A DNA stretch of 64,000 nt from Halichoerus grypus (lineage: Eukaryota; Chordata; Mammalia; Carnivora; Phocidae), in assembly GCF_964656455.1 (NCBI RefSeq), contig NC_135724.1, forward strand, positions 15,824,919-15,888,918. Direction: 5' to 3'. The notes beneath the pieces are model-generated. The model had not been told where the DNA came from and did no database searches. It saw nothing but the letters and a program-made list of their open reading frames with translations. Position numbers and translations under genes: made by a program. Below are positions 45,995 to 57,369 of the stretch, piece after piece. Within the stretch, counting starts at the first letter, position 1. Each line of letters starts with the position of its first letter.

Positions 45995-46016
45995 CCCCGC
46001 CCCTGTCCCCGCCCCC
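45995..46016 (-). promoter_or_regulatory. Two GC boxes (CCCCGCCCC and CCCCGCCCCC)
   Basis: Sp1/KLF-type motifs at 45995-46003 and 46007-46016, about 45-65 bp upstream of the TATA-like box. They are typical of CpG-island promoters and are common, so specificity is low. Confidence 0.5.
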
Positions 46017-46400
46017 GAGGGCGGCCGCGGTGGAGGACCTGCCCGGACTCGTTCGCGCTCCGCGGCGGCGCCGACCCGCGGCGGGGGGCGCAGGGCGGTG
46101 GGCGCGGAGACCCTGCCCCGCCTCGCAGTTACTCCCTTCGCGAGCGGGCCGGGCGGAGGGGGGCCGGGCTGAGAACCCGCCCCCGCCCCACGCCGGGTCG
46201 GCGGCAGTTGTGGCGGAGGCGGGAAGTCGCGACAGGGGAAAGTTCTAGCGGGAAGGCGGCGGGTGGGGAGGCCAGGCGCTTCGTCCTTCTTGTAAACCGG
46301 CAATTGGAGACTCTAACGAAGCAGGCCCCGGAACGAGATCGGGAAAGGGAAGCTCGAACTCGGAGGGCGCGGGTGGTTGCGGGGAAGTGAGATGAAGAAA

Positions 46401-47526
46401 ACTTGCTTAACAGTAGAGAGGGTGCCAGAGGAGAGTGACAGTCGTACCACATTGAAACCCTGGAGCGAGCAAGCAAACACTGGTTTGATTTGGAAGGTGG
46501 GGTGTGTGTGGGGGGGGTGTAGAGGCGGGGGAGAGGGGTTAGTTTTCCGCCCCAGCCAGGACTAGGTGGAGCATATTCCCTTTGGAGAGGTCGATACTAC
46601 TCCATCTGGATGCTTAGTAACATAAAAAGAGTTAAGTCATCATATGGGACACCATCAAATGCTTTTGTGGGAGGAGAAATGAGGTATCTGGGAACATGAA
46701 GTTCTTTACACGCTGTTTGGCTGGTCCTCGAATAATCCCATTATTATAAAGAGTAGTAGTAATTTGGACTAGTTAGCAGGTATTGAGGGCCGCTTCGTGA
46801 GAAGGGCTTGGGCAGGCATTTACTCATTCTGTCCTCAGGACGACGCTGCGAAGCTGCCATTCTTGCCATAAAGGCCAGTTTACAGGTGTGAAAACTGGTT
46901 TATGGAGATCAAGGGAATTCTGGAGCGCGCCTTGGCAGAGAGCCGCGCCAGGATCTGAACCTAGGCAGGCCCCCTACGGGGCAGGAGCTCTAACCCACGT
47001 GGCGTTCCCAGTAATCACAGTTTTTTGGAAGAATGCATGTTGTTAATTATCTGCACTATTCAACGAAGAGGTTGCAAATTGGCTACTTAGAACCGCGTGG
47101 TTCCCAAGAGTGTTCTGTTTGGCTCATCGTACTGATTTGCAAAATGTCTTGTGAGAATTTGAATTGGTTACCAACATTTAAAAATTGAGAGATGACTTTA
47201 AAAGCTCCGATCTCTGGCGTCCTTTGTAAAATGTGAAGCTCTGAAAACCCGGGATCCGTTTCCCAAACGGGCAGAGCAGGCTAGAAGCAAGGTGGCAGCC
47301 ACTCTCCCTCAGACCTGGGGCGGGAGCTCCCGGTGGCCACGCTCCCTGCTGTCGCTTTTCTCCTTTACATTATGTGCCCCCAGTAGGCATTTGAACTTGT
47401 TTATTTACCTGAAATCACTCAATCAACACCAACCTGCAAGTATTTATTTATGGCTTGGTCCTGCAGAAGTATAGAGGACGCTATAATCATGGAACAAAAC
47501 TACTCCTGAATTTAAACAACTTAGTT
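46401..47526. other. Upstream flank of PMAIP1
   Basis: GT-rich stretch at 46497-46520, then a reverse-MIR-like segment at 46775-47010 (GGCATTTACTCATTCTGTCCTCAGG, ACCTAGGCAGGCCCCC). No divergent gene found. Confidence 0.45.
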
Positions 47527-47717
47527 TATTTTTTTTAAGACTTTATTTATTTGAGAGAGATCGAGAGAGAGCAGGAGTGGGAGGGGAGGGGCAGAGAGAG
47601 AGGGAGAAGCAGACTCCCTGCTGAGCAGGGAGCCCGATGTTGGGCTTGATCCCAGGACCCCGGATCATGACCTGAGCCGAAGGCAGATGCTTAACGGACT
47701 AAGCCCCCAGGCGCCCC
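47527..47717 (-). mobile_element. CAN-SINE (reverse)
   Basis: T-rich tail to AAGCCCCCAGGCGCCCC, duplication AACAACTTAGTTT. Confidence 0.92.
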
Positions 47718-47990
47718 TGAACAACTTAGTTTTGAGTGTGGTAAACACACAAGGTTAAGGGGGGACAGAATTCAGGAGGTCTCACCTGACACGGGAAGCA
47801 CAGCAGAGGATGCTGCCTCCTAGTCTTTTTTCTCGAATGGTATCTGAAAGGCACTGGGGCCCTCTCAGGGCTCGTTTTGACTGACTTAATAGTTAAGGGA
47901 CACCATTAACTTTCTGATTGGATAAATTAGTAAACTTCTGACCAAATCATGCACCCTGAAATGCAGATACATTCAACAAAAGAAAAGCAA

Positions 47991-48190
47991 GGGGCGCCTG
48001 GGTGGCTCAGTGGTTAAGCATCTGCCTTCGGCTCAGGTCAGGATCCCAGGGTCCTGGGATCGAGCCCCCGCATCGGGCTCCCTGCTCCGCGGGAAGCCTC
48101 CTTCTCCCTCTCCCACTCCCCCTGCTTGTGTTCCCTCTCTCGCTGTGTCTCTCTGTCAAATAAATAAATAAAATCTTAAAAAAAAAAGAA
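47991..48190 (+). mobile_element. CAN-SINE (forward)
   Basis: Full length, duplication AAAAGAAAAGCAA. Confidence 0.94.
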
Positions 48191-48651
48191 AGAAAGAAAA
48201 GAAAAGCAAATCCTACTGTTGTTTACCTACCAAGGGTATGCCAATCCTGTCCTCTAACATTATCATTATAAAAGGTTGTTGGCCACGTGACCCATACTAG
48301 ATACGAACCTTAGGCAAGCGGTGCCTTTTAGGGAATTGCAAATTCAACTCACTGGAAGAAGTGAGGAGAGAAGTTGAGGTGGGCTTCAGAGGTGGGTCAA
48401 ATCAGCAATATATGGAGGACCGTTTAAGATTTTGGGTTTCAGATGGTCCATAAATTGTGATGTAACATTCTATTAAGGGAATTAGAAGTTGAGTGTGTAA
48501 AGTCTCTCCTACCTGTATACTTATCTGGAAAAGTGATGTATCATTTACTGAGAGCTTGTGAGAAATATAAACATATCAGGATATTTTGACCGCTGGGACT
48601 CACAACAAAAAGATTTATCATGAAGCATTAGAATCCCGTTACCTGTTAAGA

Positions 48652-48735
48652 AAGGAAGGAAGGAAGGAAGGAAGGGAGAGAGGGAGGGAGGGAGAAGGGT
48701 GGGGGTGAGGAAAGGGAAGGGGAGAGGAGGGAAAA
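48652..48735. repeat. GGAA/GGGA microsatellite
   Basis: (GGAA)n of about six units followed by purine-rich GGGAGAGAGGGAGGGAGGG, about 2.7 kb upstream of the inferred PMAIP1 start. Confidence 0.9.
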
Positions 48736-49315
48736 AGAACTGGGGAGGATAATTTTTGAAACTATTACCAGGTATCAGTTTTCATGGACAAAGTTCAAAA
48801 ATAACAGTGCAAATCTGACTATGCCTCTGTTGTCATTAGAGGGTTTTTAAAAATTACTAAAAAAAACCCAAAACAAAAAACCCCAAAACAGAACAGAAAA
48901 CATGATTAGTAATAGAACAGTCATTCACATATTTCGTGCAGAAAATAGGATTTGACAGGAAAACAAAGAACATGAGAGATGTATAAGGGGAATTGAAAGG
49001 GAACTGTGACAAAATACATAGGCTGGAGACCTAAGTCTGTTTATTCCGATAAAAGGAGACTTTTTTGTTTTGTTTTGTTTGGGGTTTTTTCCCTGTAAGA
49101 CATGCTTGTTAACAGGAAATCAGCCTTGTGCACTAAATCAGCTAAATCTTTGTTTAAACAGCCATTGTGCTGGGTTCTGGGGACACAGTGCTCCCTGCCC
49201 CCATGGAGATTATGTGCAAGAGACCAATACCGCACAAATTCAATGCCCATAAGAATCACTTGAAGAGAAAAAAAAAAAAGAATCCCTTGAGTATCTTGTT
49301 AAAATGTACATCTGA

Positions 49316-49497
49316 GGGGTGCCTGGGTGGGTCAGTCATTAAGTGTCTGCCTTTGGATCTCAGGGTCCTGGGATCAAGCCCCGCATCGGGCTCCCTGCTC
49401 GGTGGGAAGCCTGCTTCTCCCTCTCCCTCTCGCCCTGCTTGTGTTCCCTCTCTCGCTGTGTCTCTCTCTGTCAAATAAATAAATAAAATCTTTAAAA
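49316..49497 (+). mobile_element. CAN-SINE (forward)
   Basis: GGGGTGCCTGGGTGGGTCAG, slightly shortened internally; duplication AATGYACATCTGA. Confidence 0.93.
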
Positions 49498-49734
49498 AAA
49501 ATGCACATCTGATTGTGAAGATCTAGCTGGGCTTGAGATTCTGCATCTTAAATTCTGGTGATGCCCAAGTGTCTATTCCTCGGACCTCACCTTTAGTAGC
49601 AAGGCTAGAGGGTGATACAGCGAACTACACAGGCAGAGATGTGCATCAGGGCCATCCCAGGGAAACTATGGAGGACTATGGGATGGCCTGGGAGGGCAAT
49701 GAAGCAGGAAAGTCCACTTACATAGACGCTGAGG

Positions 49735-50000
49735 CATAAATAGGATTGGCCAAGCAATGAGGCCAAAGGAATGAAGTATGTTCCAGGCAGAGACTGAAGG
49801 TCAGGCAGTGTGAGGAGGAAGTGGTAAAGAGGTAAGTGGAGAGGGACCTGAGGAATTTGTGTATTGTTTGGGGCGGCATGGGGGAACCACAGAAGGTTTT
49901 AAGCATGCAGGTGATAGGATCAGATTCTAGAAAGTTCACTCTGGTTGCAGTGTGACTAGATTAGCTGAGCTGAGAGTGGAGATGGTGTGACTCGTGAAGA
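49735..50000. repeat. Ancient LINE-like fragment
   Basis: GAAGTATGTTCCAGGCAGAG, TTTTAAGCATGCAGGTGATAGGATCAG and TTCACTCTGGTTGCAGTGTG resemble an old mammalian repeat (L2-like); family uncertain. Confidence 0.4.
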
Positions 50001-50160
50001 TATATAGTATGATCATTCTCATACAAGATGGTAGTGTCAGCAAGGACAGTCAGTGTCTCAACCCCTATCTTGTTGAAATTCCCACATTTCCTGACTAGGA
50101 TAGAACCACATTCTATTAGAGCAAGACTTGATATTTTTCAGCATAAATATAATTTTCTCC

Positions 50161-50222
50161 TATATTAGTTTCCTAAGGCTGCCACAACAGAGTACCACAA
50201 ACTGAGTGGTTTAAAACAATAG
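50161..50222 (-). mobile_element. MaLR LTR end fragment
   Basis: TATTAGTTTCCTAAGGCTGCCACAACAGAGTACCACAAACTGAG is the reverse LTR start, cut off by a SINE. Confidence 0.75.
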
Positions 50223-50228
50223 GAGGGT

Positions 50229-50313
50229 GGGGTGCCTGGCTGGCTCAGTGGATGGATTGTGCAACTCTTGATCTTGGGGTTGTAGGGTGGAGCCCCACAT
50301 TGGATGGAAAGCC
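50229..50313 (+). mobile_element. Short CAN-SINE (forward, 3' truncated)
   Basis: GGGGTGCCTGGCTGGCTCAG to GGAGCCCCACATTGG, no A-tail. Confidence 0.8.
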
Positions 50314-50319
50314 ACTCAA

Positions 50320-51185
50320 GAAATGACACCTGACCTCAAATAGTTTACAATCTAGTTAAAGAAATAAAATATATATGAATTAACAGCAAGTACTTAAAAT
50401 GGATTATAATTTATTATGAAATTACACGACACGTGGAAATATTTTTACAAGATAGTTAAGTGAAAGTAATTTGTACATGGTATAATTTTCTGGATGAGTG
50501 TTATATTTCACAATTTAAAAAATTTATGTAGGGAAAGGGGGGGTGGGAAAAGACCTGTTCATTATCCTTAGGAGACAAAAGAAGCCTGGACCTCCAGAAT
50601 AAACAGGCTTAGGAAAAAAAGGATAAAACCAGTAATAATAATACATACACAATTTGACCCATAGCATTTGTGTGGTGGAAGGGGGAAGGAGAGCTGAAAT
50701 GCATGGTAATCATAATAGTAATCATGAACCACATGAGGCAGAAGGGACAAAACACGCCATAATTAGTCAGAAGAGGGAAGCTAAAAATTAGAAGATGTTT
50801 GGAGTGCCCAGAAGCTTTGGGTGTTACAGTGAGTGAGCAGAATCATTACCCAGGTGTGTGGATAATTGCTGCCTTTAGTAGAAGGTACAATTTCACTCTG
50901 GCACATAGACTTGGAAATGGAGGCTGAGTTCTTGATTACCCTCACTGGTGCCTAATGTAATCCGCCAACAGCACCCACGATTGGACTTCGTGCCCCTGAT
51001 GTAGAGGACCTGTGAGGCGTGGGAACGTAGGGGGACACCCATGCATCTGATATCCACCTCCTGCGCCTTCTTCCCCAAACTCACTGAATTCCTCCCTGCT
51101 TCTGAGCCTTTGTCCTCACCCTGGAGTCTGCTGAGAATGCTCTTTCTCCTGATCTTTCCATAACTAATACTTCTGGCCATTCAGG
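50320..51185. other. Unique intergenic sequence
   Basis: No gene or repeat recognised. Confidence 0.4.
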
Positions 51186-51187
51186 TC

Positions 51188-51450
51188 TCAGAACAAATGT
51201 TGTTTTCTTGGAAAGGCCCTCCCTGACTATCCTGTCTAAAATTGCCCATCCCTACCCTTCATCTGACTGTCTTCCAGGAGATCTATTTTATTTAGTTGTC
51301 TGACTTGTTGATTGTCGGGTTTTGCTTTTGAACTCAAACTTCACATGAGCTCAGACCTTATATGGTGTGTTCCCCACTGTTCCCAGCACCTAGACCTATG
51401 GTGCTGGGCAGATAGCAGGCACTCAACAAATATTTGTTGAATGAACGCAT
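51188..51450 (+). repeat. L2 3'-end fragment
   Basis: GGAAAGGCCCTCCCTGACTATCC, CCCAGCACCTAGACC, GCAGATAGCAGGCACTCAACAAATATTTGTTGAATGAA: classic L2 tail. Confidence 0.85.
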
Positions 51451-51849
51451 GGCCGTTAAGGGGTGTGTTGAGGACCTTCCACTTTAAAACAATTTTGTGG
51501 ACCAGGTTTTCACTTTTCCACACACAGATGAGAAAACCAAAGCCAAAGATTACATCATGTGCCTGAATTCGAAGTGCTAATATGTAAGCTAATGACCACT
51601 GTAATCCAAAACTTTGTACTCTACACCTAGTTCATTGCGGTCGTTGATTGATAAGAAAGGTTGACAGTAAGCACAAGAGATCACAGATGCTAGGCATTTA
51701 AAATCTGCCTTTTTTTTTTTTTCCTATAAAAGTATTTCTCTTTAACAATAAAGCTCCAGATTTAAAAGTTGAAATGGTCAGAGAGATGATAATGACCACC
51801 CTTAAGAGCTGACGCTGTCAGGAACCTTCTGCTTTTCTTCTCCTTCTCC

Positions 51850-52520
51850 TTCTTGTGGCCTTTGCTGTTCCTCCTTCTGGCAGAGGCCACCGCCTGCCCC
51901 ATCACCCCTCTCTCTCCCCCTACCCAGGCTCATGTGCTCTCACAGCCCACTCTCAGATTCTGTCCCAATATCACCCACATTTCAAGCCCCAGTGCGGAAT
52001 CACCCCACATCCACCTACATGTTCTCAAACTTCAAATCTGTGTGGTTCAAAAGAGAACCCTGGACCTTTTGGAGCATCTACTCATTCTCCTAATTTGAAG
52101 TGTCCACACCCAGTGCCATCCCGGCCAACCCCGCCAACCCCCTCCAGATGTCCAGGCAAAAGACCCAGGACTCACCATCGTCCTTCCCTCTTCGGTACCT
52201 TCCCAGCCAGTCTGTATGAAATCATCCTGAATACCTGTTGGCTTGCTCTACACCATTTGCTCCTCTCACCTGGCCCCTGCAGAGGCTCCCCCAGCCCCCC
52301 GTACTCCACGCCTGCCTCTCTTCCAAGTATTCCTCACAGGGCAGCCAGCATGACTTTGTCTCATGCTAACTTTCCCCCTGTCCCTTCTTCAGGCCTTTCT
52401 ATCCAATGTCCACACTCCTTCCAGAGAGGATCAGATTTTTATTTTTAAAAAACAAGATCCTTTCTCTGCTTAAAAACTTTTAGGGGTCTCCAATTGCCCC
52501 TGGAGTCGAATCAAATATGA
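51850..52520 (+). repeat. Probable L2 body fragment in pyrimidine-rich DNA
   Basis: TCAGATTTTTATTTTTAAAAAACAAGATCC, TCTGCTTAAAAACTTTTAGGGGTCTCC resembles L2. A 197-codon frame here (51855-52448) is a C-rich chance frame. Confidence 0.45.
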
Positions 52521-52880
52521 AAAAGCCACCTGCCAGAGCTGAACCGAAAAAGTTGAGGGAGAGTTTGTTCTTGTTTGTTATTCCCAGACAGGACAGGGGA
52601 GGGGGCAGGGCTCTGGAGGAACCCCCCCACCCCCAGCTATCAGCGTGGGAGAGAGGATAGATGGAGAATGCCAGAGGGAGAGAGCGAGAGGTGACCGGAG
52701 GGAAAGCAGCAACCCCACCACTCTGGCATTCCTAGCAGGAGAAACAAAGTGAGAAAGAACCATGAGAAATCATAAAAGATGTCAGGCCAGATACTACATC
52801 AGGATTCTTCGAAAATGTTCTTACAGCCAGGCAATAATCACTCAGAAAATATAATGTTTAAAAAATGCCACCCATTTACA

Positions 52881-52972
52881 GGGTGCCTGGCTGGCTCAGT
52901 CGGTAAAGCATGCCACTCTTGATCTCGAGGTTGTGAGTTCAAGTCCCACGCTGGGCGTAGAGATTACTTTAA
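52881..52972 (+). mobile_element. Short CAN-SINE (forward)
   Basis: GGGTGCCTGGCTGGCTCAG to TAGAGATTACTTT, duplication CCCACCCATTTAYA-type. Confidence 0.92.
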
Positions 52973-52979
52973 AAAAAAT

Positions 52980-53960
52980 CCCACCCATTTATAACCACAA
53001 AAAAAATTATAAATATGCTCTCTCAAGGCATGTGCAAAATCTAAATGAATCCTGGTTGTTTCCTGAAGGATGTAATGGAAGAATTATTCCAGGATGAGAA
53101 GACCCTGCCCAAAATCACTCTGTGAATGCAGTACAATTCCAATTAAAACCCCATGGAGATTTCTTCAGGAATGTAACAAGTTGAAGAGAACTAGCCCTTC
53201 CATTTGTTAAAATATTAGAAAGCAAACGTAAAGACAAAATAATGAAGACAAAGAGTTGAGCAGAGCAAAGAGTTAAACATATAGGCCTCACAACATGTGA
53301 GCCTAAAGTACATGACAGAGTGGCATTTCATTTCAGTGGAAACGAGGTTGATTATTCCATCAAACGTTCTAAGATGATTTACTGTACATCTAGGAAACAA
53401 ATTAATGCCCAATCCCTACCTCATTATTTGCATCAAAACACACTGCAGACGGTTTAATGTAAATACTGAACACCTAAAAAATACTCGAAGAAATCATCAG
53501 TGAATATTTTCATAATCTCAGAATTGGAATCCCAAGAACACATTTGACTTTTGCAAAAGTCTTCTGCCTGGACACCTGTCCTTGCCAGTGAAACCCCCTT
53601 ACCCTTCATCCTGTCTATAAAACACCATTTCCTTGATGTTCCTTGCCTCGCAGAAGAATTTATAGCTTTCTCCCCACTGTCCACGCGAAGAGGTCTATAC
53701 GTCACTTTCTCTGGCTCAATGGTGTAATGTGTCACAGATGGTTTTATGGCCCCCTAAAATAAAGCTGCATACCGCTTGAGGGCGGGAGCCTCCTTTCTCC
53801 CTCATTGCTACCTTTCCTCCAAACTATTTTAGCTGCTGTTGTTACCTGCAGCCAATCTTACCTCATCCTCATCTTCATCGAAACCCCCAGAGGGTTTTTA
53901 AATCTGTCCAACTTGGGGTGGCAGTTGAAATGCTAAAATAATCAGCTTTACAGAGAATCT
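52980..53960. other. Unique intergenic sequence
   Basis: No gene or repeat recognised with confidence. Confidence 0.4.
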
Positions 53961-53962
53961 CC

Positions 53963-54350
53963 ACTTACAATGGTTCAATTTACGATTTTGCGACTTTAGG
54001 ATGGAGCGAAAGCCACTCGAATTCAGTAGAGACCCTACTTGGCAGTTTGCATGTGGATCCTGCCAGGGACCAGCGACATGCGGTGGGACCCTCTCCCGTG
54101 ACGCTGGGCGGGGGACAGCAACCCAGCTCCCCGTCAGCCAGCGAGCATGACATGAGGGTCAACGACCGACCCACCGCCAACCATCTGCCCCCCACGCGGT
54201 GAGGGAGTCAGCTCCGTACAGGAGACATCAGCCCCTGATTGTCAACCAGGCTGTGTGTGCGAGGACTGTGCCCAAGTGCAGGCTCAGGTCGGTGTTCGGA
54301 GCGCGGGTAAGGGAGGCCCAGCCAAGCTCCGATGGTCCGTAGCTTAGTGC
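53963..54350 (+). mobile_element. DNA-transposon-like MER element fragment
   Basis: CACTTACAATGGTTCAATTTACGATTTTGCGACTTTAGGATGG-like start and ATTCAGTAGAGACC resemble a mammalian MER element with a TTACGATGG terminus that I recall but cannot place in a subfamily. This explains the unusual CpG content. Confidence 0.5.
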
Positions 54351-54370
54351 AGTAATTGCATCTGTATTTT

Positions 54371-54546
54371 CTTTTTTAAGATTTTACTTGTCAGAGAGAG
54401 AGAGCACAAGCAGGGGGAGTGGCAGGCAGAGGGAGAGGGAGAAGGAGACTCCCCGCTGAGCAGGGAGCCCAATGTGGGACTCGATCCCAGGACCCTGGGA
54501 CCATGACCTGAGCCGAAGGCAGATGCTTAAGCCACCCAGGAGTCCC
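54371..54546 (-). mobile_element. CAN-SINE (reverse)
   Basis: AAGATTTTACTTGTCAGAG to AAGCCACCCAGGAGTCCC. Confidence 0.92.
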
Positions 54547-54694
54547 TATCTATATTTTTTTCTGACAATAATAAATACCTGGAAAAAAGATCCAACTCTC
54601 AAAGAATTACAGTGCATAGATACAAGTTAGGTTAGTGGGGGAATTTTGTATCGAGTTCCCTTCTACCTTTTTTTTTTTTTCATTGTATTTGTAT

Positions 54695-54845
54695 TCCAGC
54701 TGCACTGTTTACTTGATATGTGTACTCAAGCAAGTTGCTTCACTTCCCTGAGCCAAGGATTCCTAGTTTGGAAAGGGAGACTGACAATGATACCTCCCAT
54801 ACAGGGCTTTTTTTTGAGAATGAAAAGGAATAATACAGGCAAATC
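54695..54845 (+). repeat. MIR (forward)
   Basis: CTCAAGCAAGTTGCTTCACTTCCCTGAGCC, GGGAGACTGACAATGATACCTCCC. Confidence 0.65.
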
Positions 54846-54849
54846 AGCT

Positions 54850-55600
54850 ACCACCCCTGGGTGTCCCATGGGGAAGGCTCCTGCCCTGTCTGCCTCCCCC
54901 CCCCCCCGACCCTTCCCAGAAGGAGGAGGGCAGGGCAAGAAAGTGGCAGCCATTTCACCCGCAAGCCCCTGGAGCACAATTCCCAATGGGAGACTTCCTC
55001 ATCCCAAGCACACAGGCAGGCTCTGTCTGGCAAAACTCAAAGCGTAAGCATGACAGGCCAAATTCCAGCCAGAATTCAAGGATTATCAACAGGACCACTT
55101 TGCTGAGTTCTTCAGAGAAAGGAAAGAGGTGACAGGCAGAGAAAGGAAACTAAAAGAAAAAGAGGAAATGAATCACTTTCTCAGTCTTAAGAGTCTAGAG
55201 GCCCCCCAGGCTGGGGACTGGGGTGGATTAGCCAGGGCAGCAGCAGGTGACTTTTGGTTTGCTTAGATTGGTTTGTTTGTTTGTTTGTTCTTGAGCAGTC
55301 TCTCAATATCCAAGGAAATATGCAAGAGCAAATATCCAAATTTATCTTACTAAATACAATTCTGGCGGGAAAGGACCCTGAGGTTTGAACCCAGTGTTTG
55401 TCAGGAGTGCACAGTGGGAGTCTCGGCCCTCCCTGCTGCTGGGAGACTTCCCGGAGGGGTCACAAAGGGAGCTGGACCCAGGCACAGAGCTCTGGGCAAG
55501 CTGGGGCCTCAGACCACGGAGAAGCTCCGGATACAGGATTCTGTCAATTTGCACATCGCTGCTGTCAGATATTAACTTTGATCCTTGGTGCGGGAACAGT
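54850..55600. other. Unique intergenic sequence
   Basis: Includes a C-run at 54897-54907 and a (TTTG)n run near 55272. No gene recognised. Confidence 0.4.
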
Positions 55601-55604
55601 GCCA

Positions 55605-55770
55605 AGTTTCAGAGTCAGAAATCCTAGATTGCCCAGCTCTGCCACTTAAAACCCAACGTCTTCGTAGGCAAAGAACTGACTTCCCTGGGGCCCAGGTCAT
55701 TAACTCGTCGTCGTGAACCTGTGCCACCTCATAAATTTGGGGGAAGATTCAGTAAGTAAGATAGTAGATG
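55605..55770 (+). repeat. MIR fragment (forward)
   Basis: TCAGAAATCCTAGATTGCCCAGCTCTGCCACTTAAAACC matches the MIR core order. Confidence 0.55.
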
Positions 55771-55787
55771 TAAAAATATGGCATAAA

Positions 55788-55901
55788 CTGGGCAACCCTG
55801 GCTGGCTCAGTCAGTTGAGCATGTGACTCTTGATCTCGGGGTTGTGAGGTGGAGCCCCATGCTGGGTATAGAGATTACTTAAAAATAAAATCTTTGGAAA
55901 A
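55788..55901 (+). mobile_element. Short CAN-SINE (forward)
   Basis: GGGCAACCCTGGCTGGCTCAG to TAGAGATTACTTAAAAATAAAA, duplication AAAAATATGGYATA. Confidence 0.92.
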
Positions 55902-56261
55902 AAAATATGGTATATATTGTACTGTAGAGTGATGTACATAGATGATTTATTAGGACAGCAGTTCAGTCCTTTAGGATGTAGTTATAAAGCTGTAATGGTA
56001 ACATCGATTATACGTGGCACTTCCAAGAAAAGAAAAAAAAGTGGCTTCACAAGAAACTAGTAACTGTGCTTCGTAGAGGAAGAATGACTGACTGGCAGAC
56101 AGGGGAACGAGGAACAGCTAGTGTTCATCATATACTCTTTTGTAACTTTTGGATATTTGAAAACATGTTTATAGTAATTGCTCAAAGACTATGCAAATAA
56201 AGTTCAAATGGATGTGGACCAATTTTCCTCCTAGTTATACACCAAATAGAAATGTATGTAA

Positions 56262-56411
56262 AAGGGGGGTCGGGGTGGATCAGTTGGTTAAGTATCTGAC
56301 TCTTGGTTTCTGCTCAGGTCATGATTTCAAGGTCGTGAAATCAAGCCCTGCATCAAGGTCCGTGCTCTGTGTGGAGTCTGCGATTCTTTCCCCTTCTTCT
56401 CCCTTTCCCTG

Positions 56412-56451
<40 letters not shown>

Positions 56452-56498
56452 CTCTCTCTCTCAAGTAAATAAATAAATAAAATCTTAAAAAAAAAAAA
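56262..56498 (+). mobile_element. CAN-SINE (forward) with internal (CA)n
   Basis: GGGTCGGGGTGGATCAGTTGG head, AAATAAATAAATAAAATCTT tail. The pyrimidine region holds about 16 CA units (56416-56448) plus (CT)n. Confidence 0.9.
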
Positions 56499-56829
56499 GT
56501 CGGTGGGAGAGTAAAAGACAATTTTATATTCCTCAGAAACGGCAAATGGTCTATATAGTGTAGGAAACCTAGCAATAAATATCCAAAGTAGGAGTTGAGT
56601 GAAATGAGGAATCAGTGAATTCTAATCTCAGTGGCCATCAAGGTGAGGACAATAGGTCTAATCACTGTGTCTTATGACCTCAACATCCCAGGGCTAACGT
56701 GTGTGTAGGGCACAAAGCTGGTAGGTGGTGGAGTCATGGTTTGAACCCAAATCTTTGAAATCACATTCAAGCATCTTGTCCTTCTCTCAGTTCCTATATC
56801 ACAGGAAGCTCTTTTTCCTCAAAGTGTTT

Positions 56830-57168
56830 GCACTTACTTGTACTTGCCCTAGACTCTATCAAAGCTGACTGTCCTGTCCTCCGGATCCCAGCTGAAATGC
56901 CACTGAGACCTTCTCTGCACCTGAGCTGAAATAGTTCTCCCTCCTGATCCCTCTTGATCTCCATTCCTTGCTTTCCTTCCTCATAACATATCTGGAATTG
57001 TAGCTTCTTCATTTCTTGGGCGGTGGTACTTGTCATGGTATTCATTTATCAGGCTCCCGAACTAGACCATAAGCTCCATGGGCTGAAGGCCATGTCCAGT
57101 GTGTCTCCAGCTCTTCTTCCCGCATCTGGCACAGAGATGCTCAACAGATGACTATGTTAAATAAAAAT
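56830..57168 (+). repeat. L2 3'-end fragment
   Basis: ACCATAAGCTCCATGGGCTGAAGGCCATGTCC, CATCTGGCACAGAGATGCTCAACAGATG: L2 tail. Confidence 0.7.
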
Positions 57169-57177
57169 TTATCTTAG

Positions 57178-57362
57178 GGACTCCTGGGTGCCTCAGTCGG
57201 TTAAGTATCTGCCTTTGGCTCAGGTCCTGGGGTCTTGGGATCGAGCCCTGTGTCGGGCTCCCGGCTCATTGGGAGGCCTGCTTCTCCCTCTGCCTGCCGC
57301 TCCCCCTGCTTGTGCTCTCTTTCTCTCTCCCTCCATCAAATGAATAAATCTTCAAAAAAAAT
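57178..57362 (+). mobile_element. CAN-SINE (forward)
   Basis: GGACTCCTGGGTGCCTCAG head, AATGAATAAATCTTC tail, duplication AAAATYKATCTTA. Confidence 0.93.
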
Positions 57363-57369
57363 AGTATAA

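Larger units (their letters stand above)
45240..46400. promoter_or_regulatory. CpG island over PMAIP1 promoter and exon 1
   Basis: Dense CpG and high GC begin about 0.4 kb inside the intron, span exon 1 and the promoter, and extend to about 46.4 kb. Flanking DNA is AT-rich and CpG-poor, as usual in mammals. Long overlapping open frames here on both strands (up to about 280 codons) are composition artefacts; only MPGRKARRS...RAPA is real coding. Confidence 0.85.

Noticed and set aside
45383..46303. Long overlapping open frames on both strands (up to about 196 and 278 codons)
   Set aside because: They lie in the PMAIP1 CpG island where stop codons are rare, are Arg/Pro/Ala/Gly-rich, overlap each other in several frames, and match no domain. 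Only the short NOXA N-terminus inside the minus-strand frame is real.
46200..46560. Possible divergent (plus-strand) gene from the CpG island
   Set aside because: No convincing donor, coding start or downstream exon on the plus strand.
51855..52448. 197-codon plus-strand frame
   Set aside because: Serine/proline-rich translation of C-rich DNA with no domain, splice context or conservation evidence, overlapping L2-like sequence.
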